Under the pieces are notes generated by a model, which had not been told where the DNA came from, ran no database searches, and was given only the letters and a program-made list of their open reading frames with translations. DNA of 64,000 nucleotides, taken from Vibrio sinaloensis. GTDB lineage: Bacteria; Pseudomonadota; Gammaproteobacteria; Enterobacterales; Vibrionaceae. Shown piece by piece: positions 44,316 through 53,843 of this stretch; position 1 is the stretch's first letter; each line of letters starts with the position of its first letter. Both the position numbers and the translations under genes were made by a program. The DNA is taken from the NCBI RefSeq assembly GCF_023195835.1, contig NZ_CP096199.1:1426001-1490000 (forward strand). Direction: 5' to 3'.

Positions 44316-45686
44316 CTATTTGGTTGCGAGCAAAAGTTGTTGCTCGTCGCTCTGTTTATGCAGCCATTTTAAACGTAGGCCAAGCAGCATCGCCGCCGAA
44401 GACAAACCGATAATAAAGCCGAACCAAAAGCCATGGGCGCCCATAGGCTCAACAATCCAATCTGTCATTGCCAGTATGTATCCCATGGGTAGACCCAAAA
44501 TCCAATAGGCGATAAAGGTACGATTAAAGATTGCGGCCATATCTTTGTAGCCGCGAAGCGCGCCCGCAGCAACCACTTGAATCGCATCAGTAACTTGATA
44601 AACAGCGGCCAAAACCAAAAGTTGCATCGCCAGCTCAATTACCGCTCGATTGTCGGTGTAAAGCAGCGATACTTGCTCCCGAAACAGCAAAGTCAATAGG
44701 GCGGTAAACAACGACAAGATGATGGCGACCAGCAAGCCAACCCTTGAAGCGACCGTCGCGCCATGCACGCTCGATTCCCCCAGCTTGTGACCGACTCGAA
44801 TACTGGTCGCTGCCCCAATACTCATCGGAAGCATAAACACCAATGAAGAGAAGTTAATCGCGACCTGATGCGCTGCAACCACCAATGGGCCGAGCGGGGC
44901 AACCAATAGCGCGACCACAGCGAACAAGGTGACTTCAAAGAACAGGGCTGCTGCGACAGGGAAACCAAGTCTAAACAGCTTGATCTGTGCTTTCACATCC
45001 GGCTTGTGCCACCGCTCAAATAGGTTCACTTTTGCAAGGCGTTGCGAGGTGATGACGTAGAACAGCAACAAAGCAAACATTATCCAATAAACAATCGCCG
45101 TCGCGACCCCACAGCCAACACCACCAAGGGCTGGCGCACCAAACTTGCCGTAAACGAACATCCAGTTCAGTGGAATATTGAGCAATAATCCGATAAAACC
45201 GATGATCATCGCTGGTTTCGTTAGTGACATGCCATCGGTCAAACTGCGTAGCGCTTGGAACAACAAAAATGCGGGTACTGCAAACATCACCGCATCCATA
45301 TAGCCAATGGTTTTTTGTGCCATCACCGCTTCAACATCCATGATATTGAGGATATTTTCTGTTTGCATCAACACCAAACAGGTGGGCACTGAGAGCAGCA
45401 GTGCCATAGCGATGCCCTGTTGAATTTCGAACGGCACTTTGTGCTGTCGCCCTGCGCCATTAAGTTGAGCAACAACAGGAACCAGTGCCATTAGCAAGCC
45501 AATACCGAATAAAATGGTTGGTAACCAAATACTTGAAGCAATCGACACCGCGGCCATATCAGTTGCACTGACCCCGCCCGCCATGACGGTATCAACAAAC
45601 CCCATCCCGGTCTGCGCCACCGATGCGATCAATACTGGAGTAGCAAGTTTGATCAATTGGGCTGCTTCGTTCTTATAATGTTGCAA
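44316..45686 (-). CDS. norM: NorM-type MATE multidrug efflux pump
   Basis: 456 residues, the typical NorM length, with twelve membrane helices in two MatE repeats: VLIASVAQTGMGFVDTVMAG and LGFPVAAALFFEVTLFAVVAL. NorM of Vibrio uses Na+ or H+ to expel cationic drugs and fluoroquinolones (family knowledge). Divergent from riboflavin synthase, as in other Vibrio genomes. Stop is followed at once by a terminator hairpin. Confidence 0.9.
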   Translation of the reverse strand: MQHYKNEAAQLIKLATPVLIASVAQTGMGFVDTVMAGGVSATDMAAVSIASSIWLPTILFGIGLLMALVPVVAQLNGAGRQHKVPFEIQQGIAMALLLSVPTCLVLMQTENILNIMDVEAVMAQKTIGYMDAVMFAVPAFLLFQALRSLTDGMSLTKPAMIIGFIGLLLNIPLNWMFVYGKFGAPALGGVGCGVATAIVYWIMFALLLFYVITSQRLAKVNLFERWHKPDVKAQIKLFRLGFPVAAALFFEVTLFAVVALLVAPLGPLVVAAHQVAINFSSLVFMLPMSIGAATSIRVGHKLGESSVHGATVASRVGLLVAIILSLFTALLTLLFREQVSLLYTDNRAVIELAMQLLVLAAVYQVTDAIQVVAAGALRGYKDMAAIFNRTFIAYWILGLPMGYILAMTDWIVEPMGAHGFWFGFIIGLSSAAMLLGLRLKWLHKQSDEQQLLLATK

Positions 45687-45830
45687 GTGGGTGACTCCGA
45701 TATGACGACTAGACGATAGATATCATCAGCAAACCAAACGCGAACAGTTAGGCCAGCTGAGAAAAACATTGTGTCGCATAATAAAGAAATGTCACACTAA
45801 ACACCATGAAAAACTGACAGGAAGCAGCGA

Positions 45831-46442
45831 ATGTTTACCGGTATTGTTCAAGGCATGGCACAAGTTGTCGCCATTGAGAAAAAAGAGAAATTTCAAACGC
45901 ATACACTTAAGTTCGATCCAGAGCAGAGGGAAGGGCTTGCCATTGGCGCATCGGTAGCGCACAACGGATGCTGTTTGACCGTCACCCGCATTGACGGAGA
46001 GCGAGTAGACTTTGACTTGATGCAGGCCACACTGGCTTTGACTAACTTAGGGCAGTTGTCGGTTGGGGACAGTGTCAACATCGAAAGGGCCGCGAAGTTT
46101 GGTGATGAAATTGGCGGCCACTCTATGTCAGGACACATTGCTGTAGTGGCAGAGGTCACCGAGGTAGTGGACTCGCCAAACAACCGCACGGTTTGGTTCG
46201 AATTACCGCCGGATGTGATGAAGTACGTGTTGGCCAAAGGCTACATTGGTTTAGACGGTTGCTCACTAACAATCGGCGAAGTACGCGACAATCAGTTTTG
46301 TGTCCATTTGATCCCAGAGACGTTGAACAGAACCTTGTTTGGTCAGCGCGTTCCGGGCGATAAGATAAATGTTGAGGTCGACCCTCAAACTCAAGCCATA
46401 GTCGATACCGTTGAGCGCGTGTTAGCTCAGCGCGCTCAATAG
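45831..46442 (+). CDS. ribE: riboflavin synthase alpha subunit
   Basis: 203 residues with the start MFTGIVQG that marks this family. Two lumazine-binding repeats are visible, each with a [13 protein letters not shown] or [12 protein letters not shown] stretch and ending [13 protein letters not shown]. It converts two 6,7-dimethyl-8-ribityllumazine to riboflavin in the cytoplasm. A single gene here; I see no FMN riboswitch in the 144 bp upstream, so supply is probably constitutive. GACAGGAAG precedes the start. Confidence 0.93.
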   Translation: MFTGIVQGMAQVVAIEKKEKFQTHTLKFDPEQREGLAIGASVAHNGCCLTVTRIDGERVDFDLMQATLALTNLGQLSVGDSVNIERAAKFGDEIGGHSMSGHIAVVAEVTEVVDSPNNRTVWFELPPDVMKYVLAKGYIGLDGCSLTIGEVRDNQFCVHLIPETLNRTLFGQRVPGDKINVEVDPQTQAIVDTVERVLAQRAQ

Positions 46443-46460
46443 TTATACTGCGGGCGCAGA

Positions 46461-46664
46461 CTAGAAAATTTGCTCGTCGTCTGCGTCTACAAAAAGTTCA
46501 ATCGTGTCTCGTTGCTCGTCAACGTTCATGCTCAAGTGAATCGCATTGCAGCAAGCAGGGCAGTCGTCATAAAAATTTTGACTGCCATTTGATGCATCGA
46601 GCGTAATACCAATCGTGTGACCGCAGTGCGGACAAGCAACCATCTTTTCGGTGTAGTTTTTCAT
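46461..46664 (-). CDS. CPXCG motif-containing cysteine-rich protein
   Basis: 67 residues. Two cysteine pairs, ACPHCGH and DCPACCN, fit a small zinc ribbon of the Cys-rich CPXCG family (PF14255), found widely in gamma-proteobacteria. The C-terminal part is acidic (FVDADDEQIF). Convergent with riboflavin synthase 18 bp away. Function unknown. Confidence 0.82.
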   Translation of the reverse strand: MKNYTEKMVACPHCGHTIGITLDASNGSQNFYDDCPACCNAIHLSMNVDEQRDTIELFVDADDEQIF

Positions 46665-46904
46665 AATTCTGTCCTTTACATCTTCAACAAACAGTAGGGA
46701 AGGTCAGCAGCCTTTCACTGAAGCACGCTTCATCTGTAATACTAAATGTAGAAGTTACTGTTAGGCATGAATTAAGTATAAAACATGATTTAAGTAAGGA
46801 AATTAATCCGAGGTGTTGGCGAACATCACCATTCTGGTTTAATTAAGTTGACACTCACTATGTAAGATAATGTAAATCATTGTTACGCAACAATAATATT
46901 CCAA

Positions 46905-47771
46905 TTAGTAGGACAGGATCCGTTTGATCATTTTGTCTGCTTGCTCCAAGTAGTGACCACCAAATTGGTTGTAGTGATTGAGTAAGTGATAAAGGTTGTA
47001 GATGTCTTTGCGTTCACTGTATGAGAACTCCAACGGCATGATGCTTTCATACCCTTGATAAAACTCTGGCTGAAAACCTTCAAACAGTTCCGTCATTGCA
47101 ATGTCACACTCTCTATCTCCCCAATAACATGCTGGGTCGTAGCAGATTGGGCCAACCACCGAGTTAGCAACGTTGCCATGCCACAAATCGCCATGCAGCA
47201 GTGAGGGTTTGGGTTGGTGAGTTGCTAGGCGGTCGTGAACAACTTGGGTGAACTCATCGATATCCACCAGATGAACGCCTTTTTCACGCATCAGTTGCAG
47301 TTGCCAGCCAATACGTTGTTCAGCGAAAAACCGTGACCATTTTTTGTCCCATTTATTAGGCTGAAGGGTAGCGCCGATGTAATTGTCTTGATCAAAGCCA
47401 TACTCTTTTTGCTCTCCCCACATATGCAGTCGAGCAAGTTGCTGGCCAAACGCATAGCTGTTTTTGTTGTCATCCAGTGGCTTGGTAGGCAAGTAGTTGA
47501 GAATGATAAATGAATGGTCTTTCGATGTGCCAGTTAAGATTAGCTCGGGCACAAACACGGTATTACTCTCACGCAATATGCGGATGTTTTCAGCCTCAAT
47601 CTCAAACTTATTGATAAACGCGCGGTTGTTCACTTTAACAAAGTAGCGCTGTTGACCGTCGGAGATCATATAGCATTCGCTGATGTCCCCACCGTCGACT
47701 TTTTCTTTTTCGTTAATTTGGAAAGAGAACAACAGAGTGTCAGAAAGCTGCTTTGTAATGGCTTGCCACAT
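46905..47771 (-). CDS. fructosamine kinase family protein
   Basis: 288 residues, the YniA-like fructosamine/ketosamine-3-kinase family (PF03881). The kinase loop SLLHGDLWHGNVANSV and metal-binding YDPACYWGDRECDIAM are intact; the N-lobe has YFVKVNNRAFINKFEIEAE. Family members phosphorylate sugar-amine adducts, helping to reverse glycation; E. coli YniA homologues act on uncertain substrates. Stands alone on the minus strand. Confidence 0.85.
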   Translation of the reverse strand: MWQAITKQLSDTLLFSFQINEKEKVDGGDISECYMISDGQQRYFVKVNNRAFINKFEIEAENIRILRESNTVFVPELILTGTSKDHSFIILNYLPTKPLDDNKNSYAFGQQLARLHMWGEQKEYGFDQDNYIGATLQPNKWDKKWSRFFAEQRIGWQLQLMREKGVHLVDIDEFTQVVHDRLATHQPKPSLLHGDLWHGNVANSVVGPICYDPACYWGDRECDIAMTELFEGFQPEFYQGYESIMPLEFSYSERKDIYNLYHLLNHYNQFGGHYLEQADKMIKRILSY

Positions 47772-48120
47772 AATTCATTCCATCATCCGGTTAGGTTACT
47801 GTCAGTGTAGATGATCGTTGACAGAGATAATGATTCATAGTGCAAAAAATTCAATCGTTTAACTGAAATGCTAGGTTACACTTTTAAACTGTGACTTAGG
47901 TCGCTGGATCGCATCTTAGTTGGCGGATGCGCCAGTCAACTTGATAATTTTGAGAAGCTTTCAAACTTTTCCCGCTAACTTGTGTTAGGTTTTGTAGGTG
48001 AGCATTAGTCGAAAACGTCGATTTTATCAGCAACTGTACCGAGTTAGGTTGTGTAAACTCCTTGATATGTCTTAGTATTAAAGTTGTAACTCGACGGCAC
48101 GAATGAAATGGAGAAAAACT
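47772..48120. other. divergent intergenic region, no feature assigned
   Basis: About 350 bp between the fructosamine kinase and DUF3802 genes. AT-rich, with possible sigma-70 elements near 48045-48080 (TTGTGT and TAGTAT), but nothing decisive and no coding remnant. Confidence 0.35.
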
Positions 48121-48465
48121 GTGGTTGTTGAAACCGATGGTTATCTAGCTCTTATTGAGCACTTAGCTTTCAACTTGGATGTCTTCGCCTCAGATGAGGG
48201 AGATATTGGTACTGAAAGCGTTGAAGATGTCGTGACTGATATGGTTGCGAGCAATATCATGGCAATTTTTGAGCAAAATCCTGAGCTTCACTCTAGCGTG
48301 CGTTTTCAGTTACTCAAAGAGGCCGATTCTGTCGTAGAAGATTTGGGAGAAGTGTTGGCCGGTGTATGGGGTAAACCTGCGACTAACGAGCAAATTCGCT
48401 TTTTAGACGAATACATCGCGCTGGTGAAAAATTTATTCGATTCTGCGGTCGCTAAATACGATTGA
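48121..48465 (+). CDS. DUF3802 family protein
   Basis: 114 residues from GTG 48121 (VVVETDGYLALIEHL); GGAG seven bases upstream supports this start over ATG 48103. It matches DUF3802 (PF12290), a short acidic helical family restricted to Vibrio and relatives, with LAFNLDVFASDEGD and FEQNPELHSSVRFQLL. No known function. Single gene. Confidence 0.82.
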   Translation: MVVETDGYLALIEHLAFNLDVFASDEGDIGTESVEDVVTDMVASNIMAIFEQNPELHSSVRFQLLKEADSVVEDLGEVLAGVWGKPATNEQIRFLDEYIALVKNLFDSAVAKYD

Positions 48466-48475
48466 TAGCCTAATC

Positions 48476-48988
48476 TCAGATTTCAGGCGAGGGACTCACT
48501 CGCCTTACATGCCAATACTTAGAAGCCCAGTAAGGGTTGTCTAGCCTAGAAATAATCACTCCTTTTGACGTCGAAGCGTGCATAAATTGCTTGTTCCCGA
48601 GATACACGCCAACGTGTCGCACTTTTGGTGACGTCTTGAAGAACACCAAATCACCGACGTTTGCTTGCTGATAGCTAATCTCTTTTCCAACCTTAACTTG
48701 ATCTTTGGTGGTGCGCGGTAACTGATAGCCTAATGCTTGCTGGTAGGTGGCTTGAACAAATGCCGAGCAGTCGACGCCATTCAAGGACGTGCCGCCAAGT
48801 CGGTAGGGGGCCCCTTCCCATTGGGCGTAAACCTTCATCAACGAGTGCTTGAGTTGCTGCTGTTCAACAGAAAGTGGTGTCGACGCGGTTTGACTGAGCT
48901 CGCGATTGGGCTGCGAGCTACAGCCCACTAACAGAGCGGTTAGCATAGCCACTTTGAAGTAACTCGCACAAGATAGTCTCGGGTTCAT
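48476..48988 (-). CDS. NlpC/P60 lipoprotein peptidoglycan hydrolase
   Basis: 170 residues. Signal peptide with lipobox (LTALLVGCSSQ) then an NlpC/P60 domain with catalytic Cys in GVDCSAFVQATY, His in VRHVGVYLGN and the third polar residue near FMHAS. This is the Spr/MepS-like group that cuts peptide cross-links in peptidoglycan from the outer membrane. Convergent with DUF3802, 10 bp apart. Confidence 0.88.
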   Translation of the reverse strand: MNPRLSCASYFKVAMLTALLVGCSSQPNRELSQTASTPLSVEQQQLKHSLMKVYAQWEGAPYRLGGTSLNGVDCSAFVQATYQQALGYQLPRTTKDQVKVGKEISYQQANVGDLVFFKTSPKVRHVGVYLGNKQFMHASTSKGVIISRLDNPYWASKYWHVRRVSPSPEI

Positions 48989-49072
48989 AAATCCTTTCCA
49001 TGAAATCTAACCGTAACAAATTCGCCATATGATGCCAGCAATCAACACCAAGCAGTAGGAACCGATCCCCGC

Positions 49073-51103
49073 ATGGATACGCTGAACAAAGGCAAATTTA
49101 AACTCTCATTGATTCAAACCATCAGTACCGTGTTTGTGACTTTCACTATACTGGTCATTCTCCTCTCAGCCACCAGTATTAAAGGGCTAGACCGCATAGG
49201 TCAACAATTTTCCGACTTATCACAGCGAGCTCTGCCACTGGCGATGACCAATGCCAAGCTCACCCAATCGATCCTTGACCAAGTTAAGCAACTGAGTTAC
49301 GCCACTCAAACACGCGAAGGACCAGCCCTAGAAGAACTATCCGTGCGGATAGAGGCTCTGATATCCGAAACTAATCAGTATTCACAACAAGTACTTAGCA
49401 TTGCGAGTGACTATCAGCAAGGGATTAGCAGTGAGCAGACACAATCGATGACACAGTTGATTGAGACACTAAATGTCCTCAGCACAGAAGTGATCGCCAC
49501 TCAACGAAACTTGCTATCTCGTCAAGCGAAAATCAATCAAGAGCTGGATGGATTTCGCTACGGGCTCGGCTCTGTTGGACCGGAGATGAGTCGAATTAGC
49601 TCTTTTCTTAGTGGCGATAATCCGGAATCAGCGGATGCAGCGAACCGTTTTATTGCCAATGTGAGCTCGTTGGAGAGTGCATTTATCGAGCTGATGATGC
49701 TCGGAGATTTAGACAAAGCTCAGCAAGAGTACCGCGAGATGAAAAATCGTCTTGCTGGGGTTAGTTTAGCCTATGATGACTTCAAAGAGTGGCACCCTGA
49801 TGTCGAAGACTTTACCAGCTTAACCTCTGCGTATCAGATGGTCGAAGTGGGGTTCGAGTCAGGGGGCATGGTTGATCAAATCCTGGCTAAGCTTGAGCTA
49901 GTCAACCAGCAATCTGCGGAAATCGACCACGTTGTTGATATCGCTAACCAAACCATTGCTCAGCTCAATCAGATTTCATCGCAAGCACAATTACTGATTG
50001 ATCAAAGCCAGCAAGTGGTCGAAGCCACCATGGGCTCTGTCACATCAACACTGATGGTGAGTGGGATAGTGATTGTTTCACTGGTGGTGATTTCTTGGTT
50101 GACGTTACGTCGGTGGATCCATCACGGCCTGAAAAATATTCTCAGCAGTTTAGATAGATTGACCCAGCACGACTTTACTTTCTCGGTGCAGATGCGTGGT
50201 CCGCTCGAGATGAAAGAGATCGCGAGTAAACTCAACCAAGTGATTGTATCGACGCACGAATCGATTGCGACCGTCACCAGAAATTGCGAAACCTTGTATC
50301 AAACCGCAGAAGTCAGCCACGATGCTGCAGAACGTTCCAATCAGAGTTTGAGTCAGCAAAATGAATCCTTGACCAGCATGGTAGCGACCATCAATCAATT
50401 GGAAGCATCGATCAGCGAAATAGCCAACATCACTCAAGAGTCGTATCAAGAGTCCAAACTGGCGACGGAGCACTCGAGCAGCGGAGTAGAGGCGATTGAA
50501 GAAAATCGTATGCGCTTGCAAAGGCTAGAGCAAACTTTGGATGCAAACGAAACCTCGATGGTTGAGCTGGATAAGCGAGTCAAACAAATCCGAGAAATGG
50601 TGGATTTGATTTCGGGTATTGCCGAGAACACCAACCTGCTAGCGCTCAATGCCGCGATTGAGGCTGCGCGCGCCGGAGAGCAGGGACGCGGGTTTGCGGT
50701 GGTTGCCGATGAAGTACGCAAGTTGGCCAGTGACACGTCGAGCCAAACCAGCAGCATTCGCGACCGAATGAATCAGCTGGTTGCGGCCGCTGAGCGAAGC
50801 CGAGTCGCGGTGGCTGAGTCGAGACAAGAAATGAGCAATGCGCTTGAATCGAGCGACATGGTGAAATCGACCTTTGCCGATATTGAAACCGCCGTCACAC
50901 ACATCCGTACTCGCGTTGAACAAGTATCCGTGGCCACAGAGCAACAGCAAAGTGCCACCGCTCATGTCAGTGAGTCGATTACCCGCGTGTCTGATCAAGG
51001 CCAGCAAACCAAGCGACAACTTGAGTCGATGGTTGAAAACTCACACCAAGTCGCCACTATTGCAGGCGATCAACAAGCCATGTTACACAAGTACGCACTG
51101 TAA
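49073..51103 (+). CDS. methyl-accepting chemotaxis protein, helical sensor
   Basis: 676 residues. Membrane helix near 14-35 ([20 protein letters not shown]), then a long all-helical periplasmic domain of about 285 residues, the size of helical bimodular (HBM) sensors, rather than a Cache fold. Second helix near 322-342, HAMP, and the signalling tip [19 protein letters not shown]. No C-terminal CheR tether. HBM receptors often sense organic acids; the ligand here is unknown. Confidence 0.88.
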   Translation: MDTLNKGKFKLSLIQTISTVFVTFTILVILLSATSIKGLDRIGQQFSDLSQRALPLAMTNAKLTQSILDQVKQLSYATQTREGPALEELSVRIEALISETNQYSQQVLSIASDYQQGISSEQTQSMTQLIETLNVLSTEVIATQRNLLSRQAKINQELDGFRYGLGSVGPEMSRISSFLSGDNPESADAANRFIANVSSLESAFIELMMLGDLDKAQQEYREMKNRLAGVSLAYDDFKEWHPDVEDFTSLTSAYQMVEVGFESGGMVDQILAKLELVNQQSAEIDHVVDIANQTIAQLNQISSQAQLLIDQSQQVVEATMGSVTSTLMVSGIVIVSLVVISWLTLRRWIHHGLKNILSSLDRLTQHDFTFSVQMRGPLEMKEIASKLNQVIVSTHESIATVTRNCETLYQTAEVSHDAAERSNQSLSQQNESLTSMVATINQLEASISEIANITQESYQESKLATEHSSSGVEAIEENRMRLQRLEQTLDANETSMVELDKRVKQIREMVDLISGIAENTNLLALNAAIEAARAGEQGRGFAVVADEVRKLASDTSSQTSSIRDRMNQLVAAAERSRVAVAESRQEMSNALESSDMVKSTFADIETAVTHIRTRVEQVSVATEQQQSATAHVSESITRVSDQGQQTKRQLESMVENSHQVATIAGDQQAMLHKYAL

Positions 51104-51116
51104 GCTCTCACGCGCT

Positions 51117-51905
51117 TCAGTCTTGACGAAAAGGTTGGGTAAGCATCTTATCCAACCTTTGTTCGTTGCGGCGCTGGAAAAGGGGAATGCCAATCTTGAT
51201 CGATTGATGGCCCAGTTCAGGCTGTGAACGATAGGTACCAAATAGCCGGTCCCAAACGGATAAGAAAAAGCCAAAGTTGGAGTGAGTTTCACGCGGTATG
51301 ACTGAGTGATGGACGCGGTGCATATCCGGCGTGACAATCAGTTTGCGCAGAGGCTTATCTAAAACTAAGGGGAGATAACCGTTGCTATGGTTAAACATGG
51401 CACTGACATTCAACACGATCTCGAACACCACAATCGCCAGTGGTGAAACCCCAAGCAGCAGAGCAACACCAATTTTAATCCACATCGACAGCAAGATCTC
51501 AATCGGATGAAACCGTGTTCCCGTAGTCACATCAATGTCTTGATCGGCGTGATGCATACGGTGTAAACGCCAAAGCCAAGGTACGCGATGAAAAACTAGG
51601 TGTTGCAGATAGATAATAAGGTCGAGCACTACAACTGCCAGCAACACTTCAAACCAAGTGGGAAGTGGCCAGTGGTTAAACAGTCCAATCGTATGTTGCT
51701 CTGCATAATAGGCCGCCCCGAGGGCGACAATCGGCATCAGTAGCGTCAGACATAGCGAGTTAAAGGCAATCAAACCAAGATTATTGAGCCAGCGAAACCA
51801 CTTTTTCTGCGTCAACGCTTTCCGCGGCGCGCGCCATTCCCATACCGCACATAACAGTAAGGTAGTGATGAAAAATCCAATCCGAATCATCTCGGCATTT
51901 TGCAT
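51117..51905 (-). CDS. membrane fatty-acid hydroxylase/sterol desaturase family
   Basis: 262 residues with four or so membrane helices and the histidine clusters of di-iron membrane hydroxylases: HLVFHRVPWLWRLHRMHH and DMHRVHHSVIP, plus HSN and THSN in between. These act on acyl chains or sterol-like lipids in the membrane; bacterial members have varied or unknown substrates. It ends 13 bp from the convergent chemoreceptor stop and is divergent from the DTW-domain gene. Confidence 0.85.
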   Translation of the reverse strand: MQNAEMIRIGFFITTLLLCAVWEWRAPRKALTQKKWFRWLNNLGLIAFNSLCLTLLMPIVALGAAYYAEQHTIGLFNHWPLPTWFEVLLAVVVLDLIIYLQHLVFHRVPWLWRLHRMHHADQDIDVTTGTRFHPIEILLSMWIKIGVALLLGVSPLAIVVFEIVLNVSAMFNHSNGYLPLVLDKPLRKLIVTPDMHRVHHSVIPRETHSNFGFFLSVWDRLFGTYRSQPELGHQSIKIGIPLFQRRNEQRLDKMLTQPFRQD

Positions 51906-51972
51906 GATATTATCCTTGCAACACGTATCGGGCTAAGTAAACTGACCGCCCTTAACATTAAACGCTTCCATT

Positions 51973-52716
51973 ATGAGAATCCACGCTTTTCACCGCCTGT
52001 ATCAACACCGCCTTGCTCAGTCAACGAAGCCTTTTATTGCCCGAGGCAGTAAAGTCGAGCGCTGCCTTTACTGCCAAGTCGCTAAGTCAAATTGCTTGTG
52101 TGACTATCAGCCAGACATCGACAGTGATATTGCGGTGATGTTGTTACTCTCAGACAACGAAGTATTCAAACCAAGCAATACTGGTCGACTCATCTTAGAT
52201 ACGGTTAAAGAAGGGTATGCGTTCCAATGGCATCGTACCGAGCCTGACCCTGAAATGCTGGCGCTAGTGTCGAACCCGAGCTACCAACCCATTGTTATCT
52301 TCCCCGACGAGTATGTTGAAGATGAGCAACGTTTGATACCAGTGGATTCGATTGGCCCACAGGGTAAAAAGCCACTGCTCATTTTTATTGATGGCAGTTG
52401 GCGTGAAGCGCGGCGGATCTTTCGCAAGTCACCCTATCTTGATGGTTTGCCAGTTTTGTCTGTCGAGCCTGAGTCTGTGTCACGTTATGTCATGCGGCGT
52501 TCAGATAATGCACAGCACCTTGCTACAGCAGAAGTTGCCGCCTTAGTGTTCGACCAGATGGGTGAGCAGCACTTGTCTGCGACATTAGCGGCATGGTTTG
52601 ACGTGTTTAAAGAGAGCTATTTACACAGTAAGAGCCGATCAAAGTCAGATCAGCAACGTCCAGTTTTGCAAGCTTTCATTGAGGCTACAGAAACGCGAAG
52701 TCGCTCTAGTAATTGA
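51973..52716 (+). CDS. tapT: DTW-domain tRNA-uridine aminocarboxypropyltransferase
   Basis: 247 residues. The N-terminal cysteine cluster ERCLYCQVAKSNCLC and the later DGSWREARRIFRKS are the DTW/TDD family marks; E. coli TapT (YfiP) adds the 3-amino-3-carboxypropyl group of SAM to U47 of tRNA. The motif here is D-G-S-W, a usual variant. Length fits TapT. Symbol is by family similarity. Confidence 0.82.
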   Translation: MRIHAFHRLYQHRLAQSTKPFIARGSKVERCLYCQVAKSNCLCDYQPDIDSDIAVMLLLSDNEVFKPSNTGRLILDTVKEGYAFQWHRTEPDPEMLALVSNPSYQPIVIFPDEYVEDEQRLIPVDSIGPQGKKPLLIFIDGSWREARRIFRKSPYLDGLPVLSVEPESVSRYVMRRSDNAQHLATAEVAALVFDQMGEQHLSATLAAWFDVFKESYLHSKSRSKSDQQRPVLQAFIEATETRSRSSN

Positions 52717-52848
52717 TGCCTGTATGCGCAAGGAGTGTCCAATTACGACCATCTCAAGGCTAAATTAGTCCTAAGTCACAGTTTGTAGGCGTAGCTATAT
52801 GGATAATGAATCGGTTAACGATTTTATTATGTTTTGGGGAGAGATGAG

Positions 52849-53757
52849 ATGTACTACGGCTTTGACGTTGGTGGCACTAAAATTGAGTTTGGAGCATTTA
52901 ACGACAAATTAGAGCGAGTCGCGACCGAGCGTGTGCCAACGCCAACCGATGACTATGCGCAGTTAGTTGACACCATTGCCGGCTTAGTGAGCAAGTACGA
53001 CCAGCAATTTACCTGTGAAGGTAAAATCGGTCTTGGTCTACCAGGAATGGAAGATGCGGATGACGCGACGGTACTTACGGTTAACGTACCTGCCGCAAAG
53101 GGTAAACCACTACGTGCAGACCTAGAAGCGAAAATCGGCCGTCGTGTCAAAATTGAAAACGACGCCAACTGTTTTGCGCTCTCTGAAGCCTGGGACGACG
53201 AGCTAAAAGATGAACCATCGGTGATGGGCTTGATCTTAGGCACAGGTTTTGGCGGTGGATTGGTTTACGACGGCGCGGTTTTCTCTGGGCGTAATCACGT
53301 TGCCGGTGAACTCGGCCATATGCGCTTGCCAATCGATGCATGGTTCCATCTTGGTGATAATGCGCCACTACTTGGCTGCGGCTGTGGTAAAAAGGGCTGT
53401 TTAGACAGCTATTTATCTGGTCGTGGTTTTGAGCTAATTTATGCACATTACTTCGGTGAAGAGAAAAAGGCGATCGATATTATCCAGGCTTACCAAGCTG
53501 GAGAAGAGAAAGCGTGTGAGCATGTTGAACGATTCATGGAACTGCTTGCGATCTGTTTTGCCAACATTTTTACCGCCAACGATCCTCACGTTGTCGCGCT
53601 CGGTGGCGGATTGTCTAACTTTGAGCTTATCTATGAAGAGATGCCAAAGCGCATTCCAAAATATCTTCTTTCTGTCGCTAAGTGTCCGAAGATCATCAAA
53701 GCCAAACATGGTGATTCGGGTGGTGTTCGCGGCGCTGCATTCTTGAACATCAAATAA
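52849..53757 (+). CDS. nagK: N-acetylglucosamine kinase (ROK family)
   Basis: 302 residues from ATG 52849, chosen because GGGGAGAG lies seven bases upstream and the protein then opens [17 protein letters not shown], the ROK phosphate loop. The zinc site [17 protein letters not shown] and the catalytic stretch [16 protein letters not shown] are intact. It phosphorylates GlcNAc recovered from cell wall or chitin. Single gene with its own terminator. Confidence 0.9.
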   Translation: MYYGFDVGGTKIEFGAFNDKLERVATERVPTPTDDYAQLVDTIAGLVSKYDQQFTCEGKIGLGLPGMEDADDATVLTVNVPAAKGKPLRADLEAKIGRRVKIENDANCFALSEAWDDELKDEPSVMGLILGTGFGGGLVYDGAVFSGRNHVAGELGHMRLPIDAWFHLGDNAPLLGCGCGKKGCLDSYLSGRGFELIYAHYFGEEKKAIDIIQAYQAGEEKACEHVERFMELLAICFANIFTANDPHVVALGGGLSNFELIYEEMPKRIPKYLLSVAKCPKIIKAKHGDSGGVRGAAFLNIK

Positions 53758-53775
53758 TAAGAACGTCAAATAATG

Positions 53776-53826
53776 ACGGGAGCGTTCAGCTCCCGTTTTG
53801 TTTTGTTCAGTTCCCGTTTTTTTTTC
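53776..53826 (+). terminator. nagK terminator with duplicated tail
   Basis: ACGGGAGC-GTTCA-GCTCCCGT then TTTTGTTTTG. The segment GTTCAGCTCCCGTTTT is then repeated, slightly changed, as GTTCAGTTCCCGTTTT with a longer T-run, a tandem copy of the terminator's second arm. Confidence 0.85.
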
Positions 53827-53843
53827 AGGTCTTAGGTTATAGC

